Assembly: GCA_021464245.1 (NCBI GenBank)
Contig: JADCRB010000031.1
Coordinates: 454,762 to 518,761, forward strand
Length of the DNA stretch: 64,000 bases
Source of the DNA: Carallia brachiata
Lineage: Eukaryota > Streptophyta > Magnoliopsida > Malpighiales > Rhizophoraceae
Direction of reading: 5' to 3'
Part shown: piece by piece, positions 19,514-30,573 of the stretch
How positions within the stretch are numbered: the first letter of the stretch is position 1
How the letters are laid out: every line of letters starts with the position of its first letter
Notes under the pieces: generated by a model
The model's input: the letters and a program-made list of their open reading frames with translations, nothing else
What the model was told of the DNA's origin: nothing
The model's database searches: none
Program-made: the position numbers and the translations under genes

Positions 19514-20157
19514 CTGAAAAACCAAAAAAAGCAGAGATGGGTAACTCTTCGTTACCTAGATTCCGTTTTGCCTTTCTCAAGCAAAATCCATTTCTTGAAC
19601 TTCCAAAGAAACCCAAAAAATTAAAATACAAAAAAAAAAAAATTGAGAGAACAAGAGAATAAACTGATCAGATTCTCTGCTTCATTTTTAATAATATTTG
19701 TTTTCTATTGGGTTTTTAGCTTTGCTCTGTTTATTACAGAGAGGTGAAAATTGGAGGGGCAGAGCATTGGACTCTTTAGAGAGAGAGTATGTGTGTAGAG
19801 TGAACATGTGAGGGAGTGGAGGTTTTATTCTGGGAGCTCGGGAGTGAGTTTGCAAATAGGGCACTGCTTTTGTAGTTATTTACAAAGGCAAGTTTTTGGC
19901 TTTTTCCCATTTCCGGATAATGAGCAGTAAATGGGTGTCGATGCAATTTTCACATTTTTCAGCCTAGTCCCTGTGGATAGTTTTTTTTTGAACCATAAAT
20001 ATACATGTTTATATATTGGTCGTAGCATCGTCAACTGAGAAAAAAAGTATTTATCAATACTCGAGCGGTGAATCTTCTTTATTTTCCCTTATTTGTGGTT
20101 TTTATAATTTTTGACCCCCTTAGGTTTTATTTTTAGTATTTGTGACCTAGAAAGTTT
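19514..20157 (-). promoter_or_regulatory. Upstream region of the REF6-like gene
   Basis: The 5' UTR and promoter of the REF6-like gene should lie here. The first 300 bases upstream of the ATG contain A-runs and a GA-rich patch near 19780. No TATA box or start site can be fixed. The distal end runs into sequence that is duplicated at 20.94-21.03 kb. Confidence 0.4.
20086..20157 (+). repeat. Diverged direct repeat, copy A (MITE-occupied)
   Basis: About 80 bases ending in the shared block GAAAGTTTGCACTCTCAT resemble 20930-21010, with similar spacing of the CCCCCTTA and TTTGTGxCC blocks. In this copy the MITE interrupts the sequence after CTCTCAT, and homology resumes after it with TGG-GTCACTCTCTC. 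Confidence 0.6.
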
Positions 20158-20167
20158 GCACTCTCAT

Positions 20168-20668
20168 GGGATAAATATTTTTAAAGTCCTAAACCTTTAG
20201 ATTTTTTTACGTTTGAGTCCTAAACCTTTTTAACATTTCATTTGAGTCCTAAATCTTTTAATTTTTTACTATATCAGTACTTTAAATTACGAAAAGTAGT
20301 CAATCTATTAATAAGTGAGTTTAATTTAATAAAAATCATTTAAAAAAGCTTAAATACATGAGTTAAATATTTTTTTCATCAACAAAATATGCATATTAAA
20401 TATTTTTTTAATCAACAAATATACGAATTAAATAGACAACATGTATATTTTTTTTATAAAAAAGACATTCAATTCATATATTTAATCTTTTTTAAATAAT
20501 TTTTTGTAAAGTTAAAATTATTTTTTAATAGATTGATCACTTTTGTTAAACAGATGGATTAATTTGGTAGAAAATAAAAAAGTTTAGGACTCAAATGAAA
20601 TGTCAAAAAGGTTTAGGACTCAAACGTAAAAAAACCTAAAGGTTTAGGACTAAAAAAATCCTTATCCC
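20168..20668. mobile_element. Mutator-like MITE (foldback, 10-bp TSD)
   Basis: A 501-bp element begins GGGATAA and ends TTATCCC, with terminal inverted repeats at least 100 bp long and weaker complementarity continuing inward, so nearly the whole element can fold back. The arms share blocks such as GTCCTAAACCTTTAG and ACGTTTGAGTCCTAAACC. It is flanked by the direct repeat GCACTCTCAT at 20158-20167 and 20669-20678. A 9-11 bp target duplication with long inverted repeats is the signature of Mutator-like elements. It has no coding capacity. A related unoccupied copy of the target is present at 21001-21010. Confidence 0.8.
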
Positions 20669-20929
20669 GCACTCTCATTGGGGTCACTCTCTCATTAATT
20701 TGAAAAAAAATAGGGTACTATAAATTTTTTACTTAAATTTTTGTTCGATTGTGATGAGATCTTGATTTTTTGTAACTCCCGTTATATTTTTTGTAACGAA
20801 AAAATAGTATATATTTTTATTATAAAAAATATTATGATAATTGTAAAAAATCAAAATTTCGTTTCAAGCGTATAAAATTTCATACAAAATTTTCTAAAAA
20901 GGTAATGCGGCTCCGCCTATGTCTTCCTT

Positions 20930-21032
20930 TATCAGCTTCGGTTTTATTATTTTTGGCCCCCTTAAGTTTTGATTTTTGCTACTTGTGCCCGAGAAAGTTT
21001 GCACTCTCATTGGCGTCACTCTCTCAAGTCTC
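20930..21032 (+). repeat. Diverged direct repeat, copy B (empty site)
   Basis: This copy reads straight through GCACTCTCATTGGCGTCACT at 21001-21020 without a MITE, and so shows the pre-insertion state of copy A. I do not recognise the parent repeat. Confidence 0.6.
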
Positions 21033-22371
21033 ACCGATTTACTCTGTGTTCTGACTTGACTGTGGTCACACCGAGTCCGCCAGAAACCGATCGAAAATGA
21101 CACGTCATGCGGTTTTTCATTTCTGAAGCATTTTGCTCCATAGTTTTTCTACGCGATGCTTCCTTTGGAGGTCGCATCTTTTAAAATAATTTTGTAGAGA
21201 ATAAATTGGAAATTTCTTTTTGGATTGAGTTTTGCACAATTGGTTGGCGGCTGCCAACTGGGATCGCCCTCACACGTCTACCTTTTTTATCGTTACGCTA
21301 CGGCTCTTCGAACCAAAAGAGCAAAAAGAATAAGTGTGGAAAAAAATTGCCTGATTTTTTAATCAAGCTAAAAACATTGGCCATAAAGAGTCACACATTT
21401 TTGTTCCATACATGCTCCACACACGATGCTATTTTTGAAGATAAGGGCCCTAAAATAAGGTTTGTGTACAATAAACAATGCAGCTTTCTATCATCATTAT
21501 TTTTTAACTTTAGAAGAAGTTATACCTTTTATTTCACACTTCTCCACATAAGGTTTATTTTGGAAGTTACTTATATTGGGGCTTGTTATCAAAATAACCT
21601 TTTGTGTGGAGAGAAAAGCCTCCTCCTAATGAGACTGAAAAAAAAAAGGATTGAACAAGTGATAAAACTAGGAAAAAGTTTAATTCCCACCATGATAAAT
21701 GCAGTGAAGAACATGGCATCTGGTAAGCCAAAATAAGCTCTACTGCTCCTAGAAAATAAAAGATTGTTGAATCATGTGATATATATTGGAAAAAAAAAAA
21801 CCCCTTCTTCTTTAACTCACAAATTTCTTCTTGTTAATGAGATATTCAGTCTACAATTACAAGTCCTCAAACACTAACCTATTTTCCTATAGACATCATC
21901 TTCTCCTTTATTATGCACTGTATTTACCTTTTGTTGCGTGAACTGTTTCCCTTTTTTTTTTTTTTTGGTTTTTTGTCATTGTACGTGTTTGTATGACTAA
22001 TGATTGGCAAGACTTTTGCAATCATTACGTCCAAGGATATTGGATTGTACCATTTGCATGATTTCTTCCTAATTGACTAGCAAGAAAGAAGGTTGAAAAG
22101 GGCATATGATGAATTCTACCCATTCATCTTTCTACGATGCTTCCTTAGAAGAAAATGATTGCCTAAAATATGACATACATTATATTTTAAATATATATAT
22201 TTTTAAAAATTCACGTATGATTGCCTAAATTGCATAAAACTCTTTGGCTACATGATGTCTTGTAGAAACTAGAAAGAATGAACCAAAACATGTTTATAAG
22301 AAAAATATTTATCTTTTTCAACATTAGTCTATGGACTTGTACTTAAGTCACCACCTAAAATAGCAGTCTGA
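21033..22371. other. Intergenic, no recognisable gene
   Basis: The only sizeable ORF (21206-21736, 176 codons) has no motif I recognise, an amino-acid composition like translated AT-rich DNA, and no plausible start context. I regard it as chance. The rest is AT-rich with homopolymer runs. Confidence 0.5.
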
Positions 22372-22749
22372 ATAATGATCCAGCATGCGTTCCACACAAT
22401 TGATCCAAATTCGGATTCTCGGGCTACACAATCTCTCCTGACTAAATGTTAAGTGTCATTATCCCAATGTAAACTTGAGGATCTAGTGGAGGCCGGATGT
22501 GAGATTCAGATTCGGCAACCAATGGACAAATTGTAAATGAGCCACGGTTGGGTAATCAGTATAATGATCCAGCATGCGTTCCACACAATCGATCCAAATT
22601 CGGATTCTCGGGCTACACAATCTCTCCTGACTAAATGTTAAGTGTCATTATCCCAATGTAAACTTGAGGATCTAGTGGAGGCCGGATGTGAGATTCAGAT
22701 TCGGCAACCAATGGACAAATTGTAAATGAGCCACGGTTGGGTAATCAGT
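22372..22749. repeat. 189-bp tandem duplication
   Basis: Two adjacent copies of a 189-bp unit (22372-22560 and 22561-22749) begin ATAATGATCCAGCATGCG and end GGTTGGGTAATCAGT. I see a single substitution between them (AATTGATCC versus AATCGATCC). The unit is visibly richer in G and C than its surroundings and is not translated into a long ORF. Confidence 0.9.
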
Positions 22750-23550
22750 ATTTGACTGATGAGTTTTTCTCATGAAAAAAATTGAATGAAAATGTTAACA
22801 GATAACTCTTGATCTCAATCTATAATTACGATAACTTATATATTAACAATGTACTTTTTTTCTTACTAAAAAAACAAAGAATTGTACTTAAGTCCTGTAC
22901 CCGAAAACCTGTTTAAGAAGGGATTTTATCCCCTTTTGTTGGGTTATTGCCATTATATTGATGGGGTGTCATAACCCAACGATATATATATATATAATAC
23001 TTTTATAAAAAAAAAAAAAGTACCGCTGTATATTGATTATTGCACTTAACAATTTTGATATTTAATTTTTATATTATTTTGTGTTTCCACGGTTGACCAA
23101 GGAAAACTTATAGGTTGTAACTCTGAAGCTCGGATTGGTTTGGGAGCAGGGACAAAGAGAGCAAATAAAATAAAATAACATTTGATTTAGATATTCTTTT
23201 TTAAAATTTCTAAATTAAAGTAAATATGTAGAATATAAACTATATTAACCTCCCTTAGCAACAACTACTCTCACCATACTTGCCTAGAGTAACGCACCCA
23301 CGTCTCCATAGGGCAAACATGTTTAGTGCACAAAAAATGAATTCAATGAAATTTTCCAGCCAAACGTAAAATCGTGATGTTGCACGGGCATGTTTTGGGG
23401 CCCATTTCAACAGTTTAGTAGGTAGTAGATTTGTCCGGCCCGGTTATATGCGATGGACGTAATAAATGTTTTTTTTTTTAATCAAAGTAATAAATGCGTT
23501 TAAAGGGCCACTTCCCACTGCTGCCAATGGGTAAAAACATACCCATCGAG
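22750..23550. other. Intergenic, no recognisable gene
   Basis: AT-rich sequence with a short (AT)n tract near 22985 and poly-A. Nothing coding is visible. Confidence 0.5.
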
Positions 23551-23891
23551 TTATTGTTTGTTTTTGTTAGAAAATGATAAAAAAATATTAAAAAATTTTA
23601 GTTAAAAAATATTATTATTATTTTATTATTTTTTATAATTATTTAAGTAATCTAAATAATATTTTTTATAATTTTTTTTCATAAATTATTATTTATTTTC
23701 TTTTTATTCACTTTTTTTCTCATAACTTTTTCATTAATTTAAACAACATTTTTTTACGCAAATTTTTTTCTATAAATTATTATTTATTTTTCTTTCTAAT
23801 TATTTTTTCTCATAATTTTTTATCAATCCAAATAATTTTATTTTTTATAACTTTATTTATCATAATTTTCTACTAATCCAAACAAACTATC
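23551..23891. mobile_element. Possible MITE with short inverted ends
   Basis: The left end (TTATTGTTTGTTTTTGTTAG) is approximately the inverse complement of the right end (CTACTAATCCAAACAAACTA). The interior is made of diverged tandem units ending in ATAATTTTT and TCCAAA-like blocks. No target duplication can be defined, so this is a tentative call. Confidence 0.4.
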
Positions 23892-24209
23892 AATACTATT
23901 TTTTACACTACTGAAATCAAGTTTTTAAAAATAATTTTTGTAGTGTCGTAGAATTACTATTAAATTATGTATAAATTTTTTTTCTATTTTTTTTATATCT
24001 GTGTGACTAATTACATCACATATTTATAGAAAATAATTCGATAATTGTTTGGTCCAGAGATGCGTCTTTTATACTCAATAGACACGACTTTTTTAACGAA
24101 TTTTTTTATCAATAGATACGTCTCCATAACCACTAAATTAATTAGAGAACATAATTATTTATATTTTAAAAATTACCTAACACACCCCATTGGCGTATAT
24201 CGTGGGTGA

Positions 24210-24756
24210 GATAGGCTTATTATTGAGCGAGCAATTATTAGAAAGTTTAATTTTGGTTCAGTAATAAAAAATTTGTTTAAACAAAATCTTTATTTTTAAA
24301 AAAGGTATATAAATGTATCAGTAACATTAAAATCGTCGTTAGGTAAAAATTTGGTAGTTAACGTAATCAAAATTACTTATCTTAACAAATATTTCATGTT
24401 TGTACGATAAAAATCACTTAAGTTTAAACAACATTTAACATTTTGTGACAATTATATTAACTAGACTTGACTGATTTTGCCACATAAGCGTTTAAGTTTT
24501 TTTCTTTCTTTGCCAGATAGACGTTAAATATTGTTTGGAATTAAATAATTTAACTTTTGCAATATTAGCATAAAATGCTAATTAAAATATATGGATTTCG
24601 TCATGTCACCTATCAATTCATCGCTCAATGACGATGTAATATTATTGATTCATTCCTGTATTTTTTTAAAAGAAAAGGTTTTATTTAAACAAATTTTTTA
24701 TTATTGCCACAAATTTGGATTTTCTAATAATTACATATGCAATAATAAGCTTATCC
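24210..24756. mobile_element. Foldback element with >120-bp inverted arms
   Basis: The left arm starts GATAGGCTTATTATTG and the right arm ends CAATAATAAGCTTATC. Complementarity continues inward through blocks such as AATAAAAAATTTGTTTAAA, then again near the centre around AACATTTAAC and GTTAAATATTGTT. The whole ~547-bp element can therefore pair with itself. I cannot fix a target duplication. It is non-coding; a 67-codon ORF in the right arm is incidental. Confidence 0.65.
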
Positions 24757-26762
24757 AATTTGGGTTGACCCATATTGAGATCACGAGAAAGTAACAATTG
24801 AACGTCCAAATAGCAGAAAAAAAAATTTCTCAGTTAAAAAAAATAAGTTTTTGGAAAATCAACATAATTATAGCAATCAGTCAACGAACAAACTTGCCAA
24901 CTTTTCCTTGTATGTGTGTGTGGTTGATGAAAAGGTGGACAAAAGGAGGACATGTTTCTAACAAAATCAATTAAAATATTTTCTTGATTCTATGTTTTTT
25001 TTTTTTTGACATATGATTCTATGTTCGAGTACAATATAATTTTGTTCTTATTTTTTAGTCTTTTTAGTCAAAGTTATTAAGAAAAGAAAAAAGGAAAAAA
25101 CATAAGGTCATCAACTTAATAATGCACTGAAGCCGTGCAACTAATTTAGGAAGCCACGGTAAATTATAGAAGGACATACACTAATGATTTTTATTTTTTG
25201 GGCCCTTTTTGATACGTCAGAGATGGACATAAAAAAATGATTAGATTCCATAACAACTGCTGCCCACCAAAATTTCCCACACCCACCTGGGTAGTCCACG
25301 AAATTGGACCCACCCAAAAGAATCTCGTCATTAATTTAAACGAGCATAGTTGACATTTTTTTTTTGGAACTAGCATAGTTGATATATATTTTCATTATTG
25401 CCAACACATAGATACCATACCTTGTTGTTGGGTAATAACTTGGGAAAGCAGAGGAAAGAACAAAACCTGATGAGGGGCTGATAAGAGTCCTTCCTCCAGC
25501 TCAATTTAAACAATCTATGCACTTATTTCTCTCTATGTTCATTATTAGTTGTTTCCTTTCCTTGATCTAAATGGTGACTTCCACGATGTAATTGAAGATG
25601 CAAGCAACATTGTAAGTGGTATAATTCAATACAAGTATAAATAATTAAACCGGACATACCATTAGCCACGTGGTTTAGTAGTAGCGGGACTTCAATTCTT
25701 CGTCTAAAATTTTGGGAGGATTCAAGTCCGAAAGTTTTTCCCCCAGCAGAAAAGGGAATTAGCTCATTGTGCAGCTCACTGTATTTAACACGAAAGTCTT
25801 CTATTAAGTATTTAACGCGATTGTATTTTTAAAAACTCGAACTCGAGACTTCTAATTAATTAATAACAGACTCCTGCCATCCACACAAATGCTTGCTGGT
25901 AATTTTGAAATTTCTGTTCGCCCAGCATTCTCCGGTGAATGGTGATGGAGGAGGCCAAGCTGTGATTGATCAATACGGGCCTGCATAAAAGTCGAGTAAT
26001 AAGAGGAGAAGCCCAGAAGACCTTATCTCCGACCCAAGTACAAAAGCAATGTGTCAGCCTGGCCCAATTTCCTTCCCCGCCTCACACATACCAACAGCCA
26101 TTTGTGGTGCTAAGATAAGTTGGATAATAGTAAGCGTATCACTTTTTCGAATTTGGTCACGATCAAGTGGTACCGTGGTAGGGTTACATCTGAAATAAGT
26201 AATGTATTATATTAACCATGCAATCTTTTGCTGTCTTCCAACCTCAAGATCTAATATTTTATTATTTAAATTAGTAATTTACTAATATATATTTTGCTGT
26301 AAGTTTTAGATTTGAGTTTCTGCGTTTGTATTCTCTTTATTTGACTTATGTTAGATATTTCATCTAATATAACCAATAATATGCAATATTATAAACATGT
26401 TTACTTATCTAGACTATTGTGATAGAGTTATACTTAATTTTACTGTTGTTTAAGAAGTGAGTTAATTTTTTTGAAGTTATTAATGAGATTTTAACAAATA
26501 AAAATTACTCTAATTTTAATTTAAAATTTTAATAATTAATATATTTAATAAATTTTTTTTACGGTTCAAAAACAATATAATTTGTTATAATAAGACTGCC
26601 AGATATAATATAAGCACTACTTTTGCATTTATTTAAAAAACTAAAAAGGAGAAGAAAACAATTATGGAAAGGATGGATGGGGAGGGATTGATCTCATAAT
26701 TCACAAACCACCGTCCGTCCAAGAAAAGTGGAAGAGACTCATCTTTTTCTTACCAATAAGAA
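24757..26762. other. Intergenic and upstream region of the CbbY-like gene
   Basis: About 2 kb of AT-rich sequence ends at the CbbY-like start codon at 26763. The last 120 bases are less AT-rich and include the probable 5' UTR. No gene is visible. Confidence 0.45.
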
Positions 26763-29700
26763 ATGGCATCAACGGCTATCTCTCTTTCCTTGGCCACAAT
26801 TTCTTCTTCTTCTTCTTCGTCTTACCAACCAAAGACACACTTTCTCAGCATTAAACCCCATGAAGCGAAGTTTTCATCTTCACTTTTTGGTACAAAAGTA
26901 TTAGCCAACAGAACAGCAACAACGAAGGCAATGAGCAATAGGATATCTTCTGGTGGGGTCACTTGCTTGGCCTCCGCCTCCTCCACCTCTCCTATTCTTC
27001 CGTCGGCTCTGCTTTTTGACTGCGACGGCGTTCTCGTCGATACCGAGAAAGATGGCCACAGGGTCTCCTTCAACGACACATTCAATGAGGTGCCCCCGTT
27101 AAATTCAATTATACGGTGCTGATTTTTGTCTGTTTTGTATTGGGAAGTATCTTTACTGTATAAAGTTTGAGTCTTTTTTTTTTCTTTTTTCAAATATTTG
27201 CAAATTTGAAGTTTGGTCACTGATTGACGATCTCCTATTCGACTGATTGCACAGAAAGAACTGAGTGTTACATGGGATGTGGAATTGTACGGAGAATTGC
27301 TCAAAATTGGAGGTGGAAAAGAAAGGTATTGTCTTTCCTTTAAGTTCTTTAGGGAAAAAGGTTCATGGCCGGTGGAAAAGTTGCCGAAAGAGTATGATTA
27401 ATGCAATAGTCAATGTAATTTGTGCAACAACATTGATAAAATGATTTTTAAATGTGCAACGAGAAAAAAAGTGATTTTTAAATCGCACATTTTATCAAGG
27501 TAATTGCAGAAAGTTTCAAGTTCATTGCATTATGGACATTTCTCGGTTCCATAATCTGGTTGAGTGAAATCGTCAGAGGTAGTGCAGTTGTGTCGTTCAT
27601 TTTCTTTTTCCAGTCCATTGAAAGGTATGATTTGAATTGTCAACCAAGAAACTTTTAGTCCATATCTGATTGAATTGGTTATTAGTTGATTCTAATGTTT
27701 GTAGGATGACGGCCTACTTTAACAAGACTGGTTGGCCAGAAAAGGCTCCAAAGAGTGAAGAGGAAAGAAAGGAATTCATAGCTTCACTTCATAAGAGAAA
27801 GACACAGTTATTCATGGCCCTTATAGAAAGAGATTGCTGCCTATTCGGCCTGGCGTCGCAAAGTTTGTCAACCCCAAATCCCTTTACTTATATTTTACAA
27901 CCTTGTACTTAACGCTTTAGTTGATTTGGCATGCATCTTTTAGTTTTATTTGAAACTTAAGTACAAGGCATACTGAGAATAAATTGAGCATGAATTTCAA
28001 GTCCCTCTCTTGAAGATTAGGATTATAACATTGACAGTTGTCAGCTGTTAAAATGCTTAATATTGTAGTTTATATCTTCAGGAATCCTGATACTTGTAAG
28101 TATTAAGTTATACTTAGAGAGGCTGGTGAAGCAATTTCCGTATCTTTATCATGGTCTGTCAAACATAAACCCTTCCCCTTTCTTTGTGACTGTCTTGTTA
28201 GCTTTCTTTTGGTTTCCTATTTTTACACCTCGCTAGTGAGGGTCATTGCTTCTTGGTCTCCTGTCACTTGTATGAAGATTACATAATCATCAAAGGATTC
28301 AGATGTTCTGATGAAAACTCCTTAGATCTGTTAGAGAATCAGATGTTCTGATGAAAACTCCTTAGATCTGTTAAGATTCTTGTTAATTTCATTTCCATAG
28401 TTTGTAACCCTCACGAGAAAGAAATTTTATAATGTAACCATAAAAGCATAATAGTTCTGTGATCATATTTTCAGGCTGATTGACCAGGCTTTCGGGAAAG
28501 GAGTCCCAGTTGCTGTGTGCAGCACCTCCAATGAGAAGGCGGTATGCACAACCAGGTTCTGCAAGTGTATTTGCCTATAAAATTAGTTTTGATTTACTGT
28601 AAATGGTTTAAAGTGGCAATTTAGTAAGCGTGTATCCCCAGGAAAACTGTCCAAATTTGGCACATCTGAGTTTCGTCTCTACCTTCTCGTCTGATTATGG
28701 CATCACTACTGGCATTGCTGAAGAGACTGACATGCAACATTAAGGGAAATTTAACCCAAATATAATTTCTTGTATTGGATTTTATAGTTGTCAAATTTGT
28801 GTCATTTGACTTCAAATTTAGAATCAAATCTTTATAGTCTTGTGATTGTGTTATGTTCATTGGTAAACTTTAGTGCATCAATTTGTATATTCACTCCTAA
28901 TTTTTGTTGTTCAAACTTCACCCTTTGATTTCAGGTGTCTGCAATAGTTTCATGTTTGCTAGGACCTGAGAGGGCAGAAAAGATTAAGATTTTTGCTGGA
29001 GACGTTGTTCCTCGCAAAAAGCCCGATCCAGTATGCTTCTGATGACAGTTCTTTGCTTGCATGGATGTAATCTTTCACTTGTTAGGTTTTCCGAATTGGG
29101 AATTTAGAGATTGACATACCGTCATTTGCATTGGTTTGAACATAGCCAACCTAAGCCTAAAATTGCTTCAATTAAGGGGGCTACATCTAGGTGGGTAGTG
29201 AGAGGAGAAAGAGTGCACGACCTAAGTTGACTTCGGAATTTTTGGTTAAGAAGGATTTGAAACAATTACACATCACATCAAACTCAATTCATAATAGAAT
29301 GAAATGACCCGAAACAAATCATGTAGCCAACCATTATTAAATTCGGGATTGATGCTATTTATTGTTTTTGTTGTAGAGATTGACATGCCATCTCATTGGA
29401 CAAGTCCAATTTGTGCTATGGGGAAAAAAAAAAAAATAGACTTGCGATCGGTGAAAAAGCTAAATAGACTCAGCTGCTTCCAGTTGGGGGCATTTTTTGT
29501 TTATCAATTACTTATATCATGGCAACATAACTAAAAATATTTCTGTTCTTTCAAACAGGCCATCTACACATTAGCAGCCAGCACTCTGGGTGTAGATCCT
29601 TCAAGGTACTTGGAAACATATTTTTCATTACTATAGTTGATGAATTTAGTTTCTCATTATCCAATAAGACATGAGTTCTCTGGCAAGAAAGTCTGTATGC

Positions 29701-30573
29701 TGTTTGTTCTGGCCTGCAGCTTGTGGTTTTGACCTTATCACTTTGTTACATATTGCATACCATGCACATAGTTTCTATAGTCTTCATTTATCAAACGATG
29801 TAGTTTTCTCATCCGTCAACAGCAGAGTTACAGGTTTTTCATTTATGCAGATGTGTTGTGGTGGAGGACAGTGCAATAGGCCTTGCTGCAGCCAAAGCTG
29901 CTGGAATGAAATGTATAGTAACAAAAAGCAGGTAAGTCTGTGCTTAGCTTATCGGTAGACTATATATGAGATTTCAACACAATTCTGATCCATCTGAACT
30001 TCTTGGGTTCCATAGCTATTGCACCTTTAGCTGCCATGTATCAGAGTCTGTTTTCACTTGCTGTTTTCAGGAAGGCCAGAAATGTTCAAACTAATCTAAC
30101 CTCACTCAAGCGACAACATAATATGCATTTTCCGATCTTAACATACCTTCAGCTCTGGCTACCCAGATAACAATTTTTTTTTAGTTGTGCTGTGCATATC
30201 ACCACCCTCTTCACGGCGTGCTTACAAGCCAAGAACTATGAAGCTACAATTTATGTGGTGATGACCATACAGTTAGTTTTTGTGCTCGTTATCCGACGAT
30301 TGATACAGGATTAGCTTCATCTTTTCTCTCATTAGATATGATCGACAATGTCAAGTCTAAGATTACCTCAACTTGTAAAATGTAAAATTTTCTCCATATT
30401 CACACACTAGTCTTGGGATGCAGTTTAACATAGTAATCTTGGATTGCAGTTACACAGCGGATGAGGACTTCTTGAATGCGGATGCAGTCTTTGATTGCAT
30501 TGGGGATCCTCCAGAAGAGCGTTTTGACTTGGCATTCTGTGGAAGCCTTCTAGAGAAACAATATGTAAGCTAG
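26763..30573 (+). CDS. CBBY: CbbY-like HAD phosphatase, chloroplast (one frame break)
   Basis: Eight exons: 26763-27089, 27255-27325, 27705-27862, 28475-28541, 28935-29030, 29559-29605, 29851-29931 and 30450-30573, about 323 residues. The first ~75 residues are rich in serine and threonine with few acids, as in a chloroplast transit peptide. HAD motifs follow: LLFDCDGVLVDTE (motif I, nucleophile Asp), VCSTSN (motif II), RKKPDP (motif III lysine) and VVVEDSAIGL (motif IV). The Arabidopsis homologue CbbY (At3g48420) dephosphorylates xylulose-1,5-bisphosphate, a Rubisco inhibitor. Exon 3 has an apparent one-base loss near 27832-27834: the sequence after ALIER reads out of frame, and restoring phase is needed to meet the exon 4 junction. 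All other junctions agree. It ends EKQYVS and TAG. Confidence 0.9.
28299..28378. repeat. 40-bp tandem duplication in CbbY-like intron 3
   Basis: The unit containing AGATGTTCTGATGAAAACTC occurs at 28301 and again at 28341 with a 40-bp period and almost no differences. It is intronic. Confidence 0.85.

Noticed and set aside
19727..19734. CTCTGTTT (REF6 recognition motif) upstream of the REF6-like gene, suggesting self-targeting
   Set aside because: The degenerate 8-mer is expected several times by chance in 64 kb, and other copies occur (for example near 4163 and 35281).
21206..21736. 176-codon ORF as a gene
   Set aside because: No recognisable domain, AT-driven composition, no splice or homology evidence.
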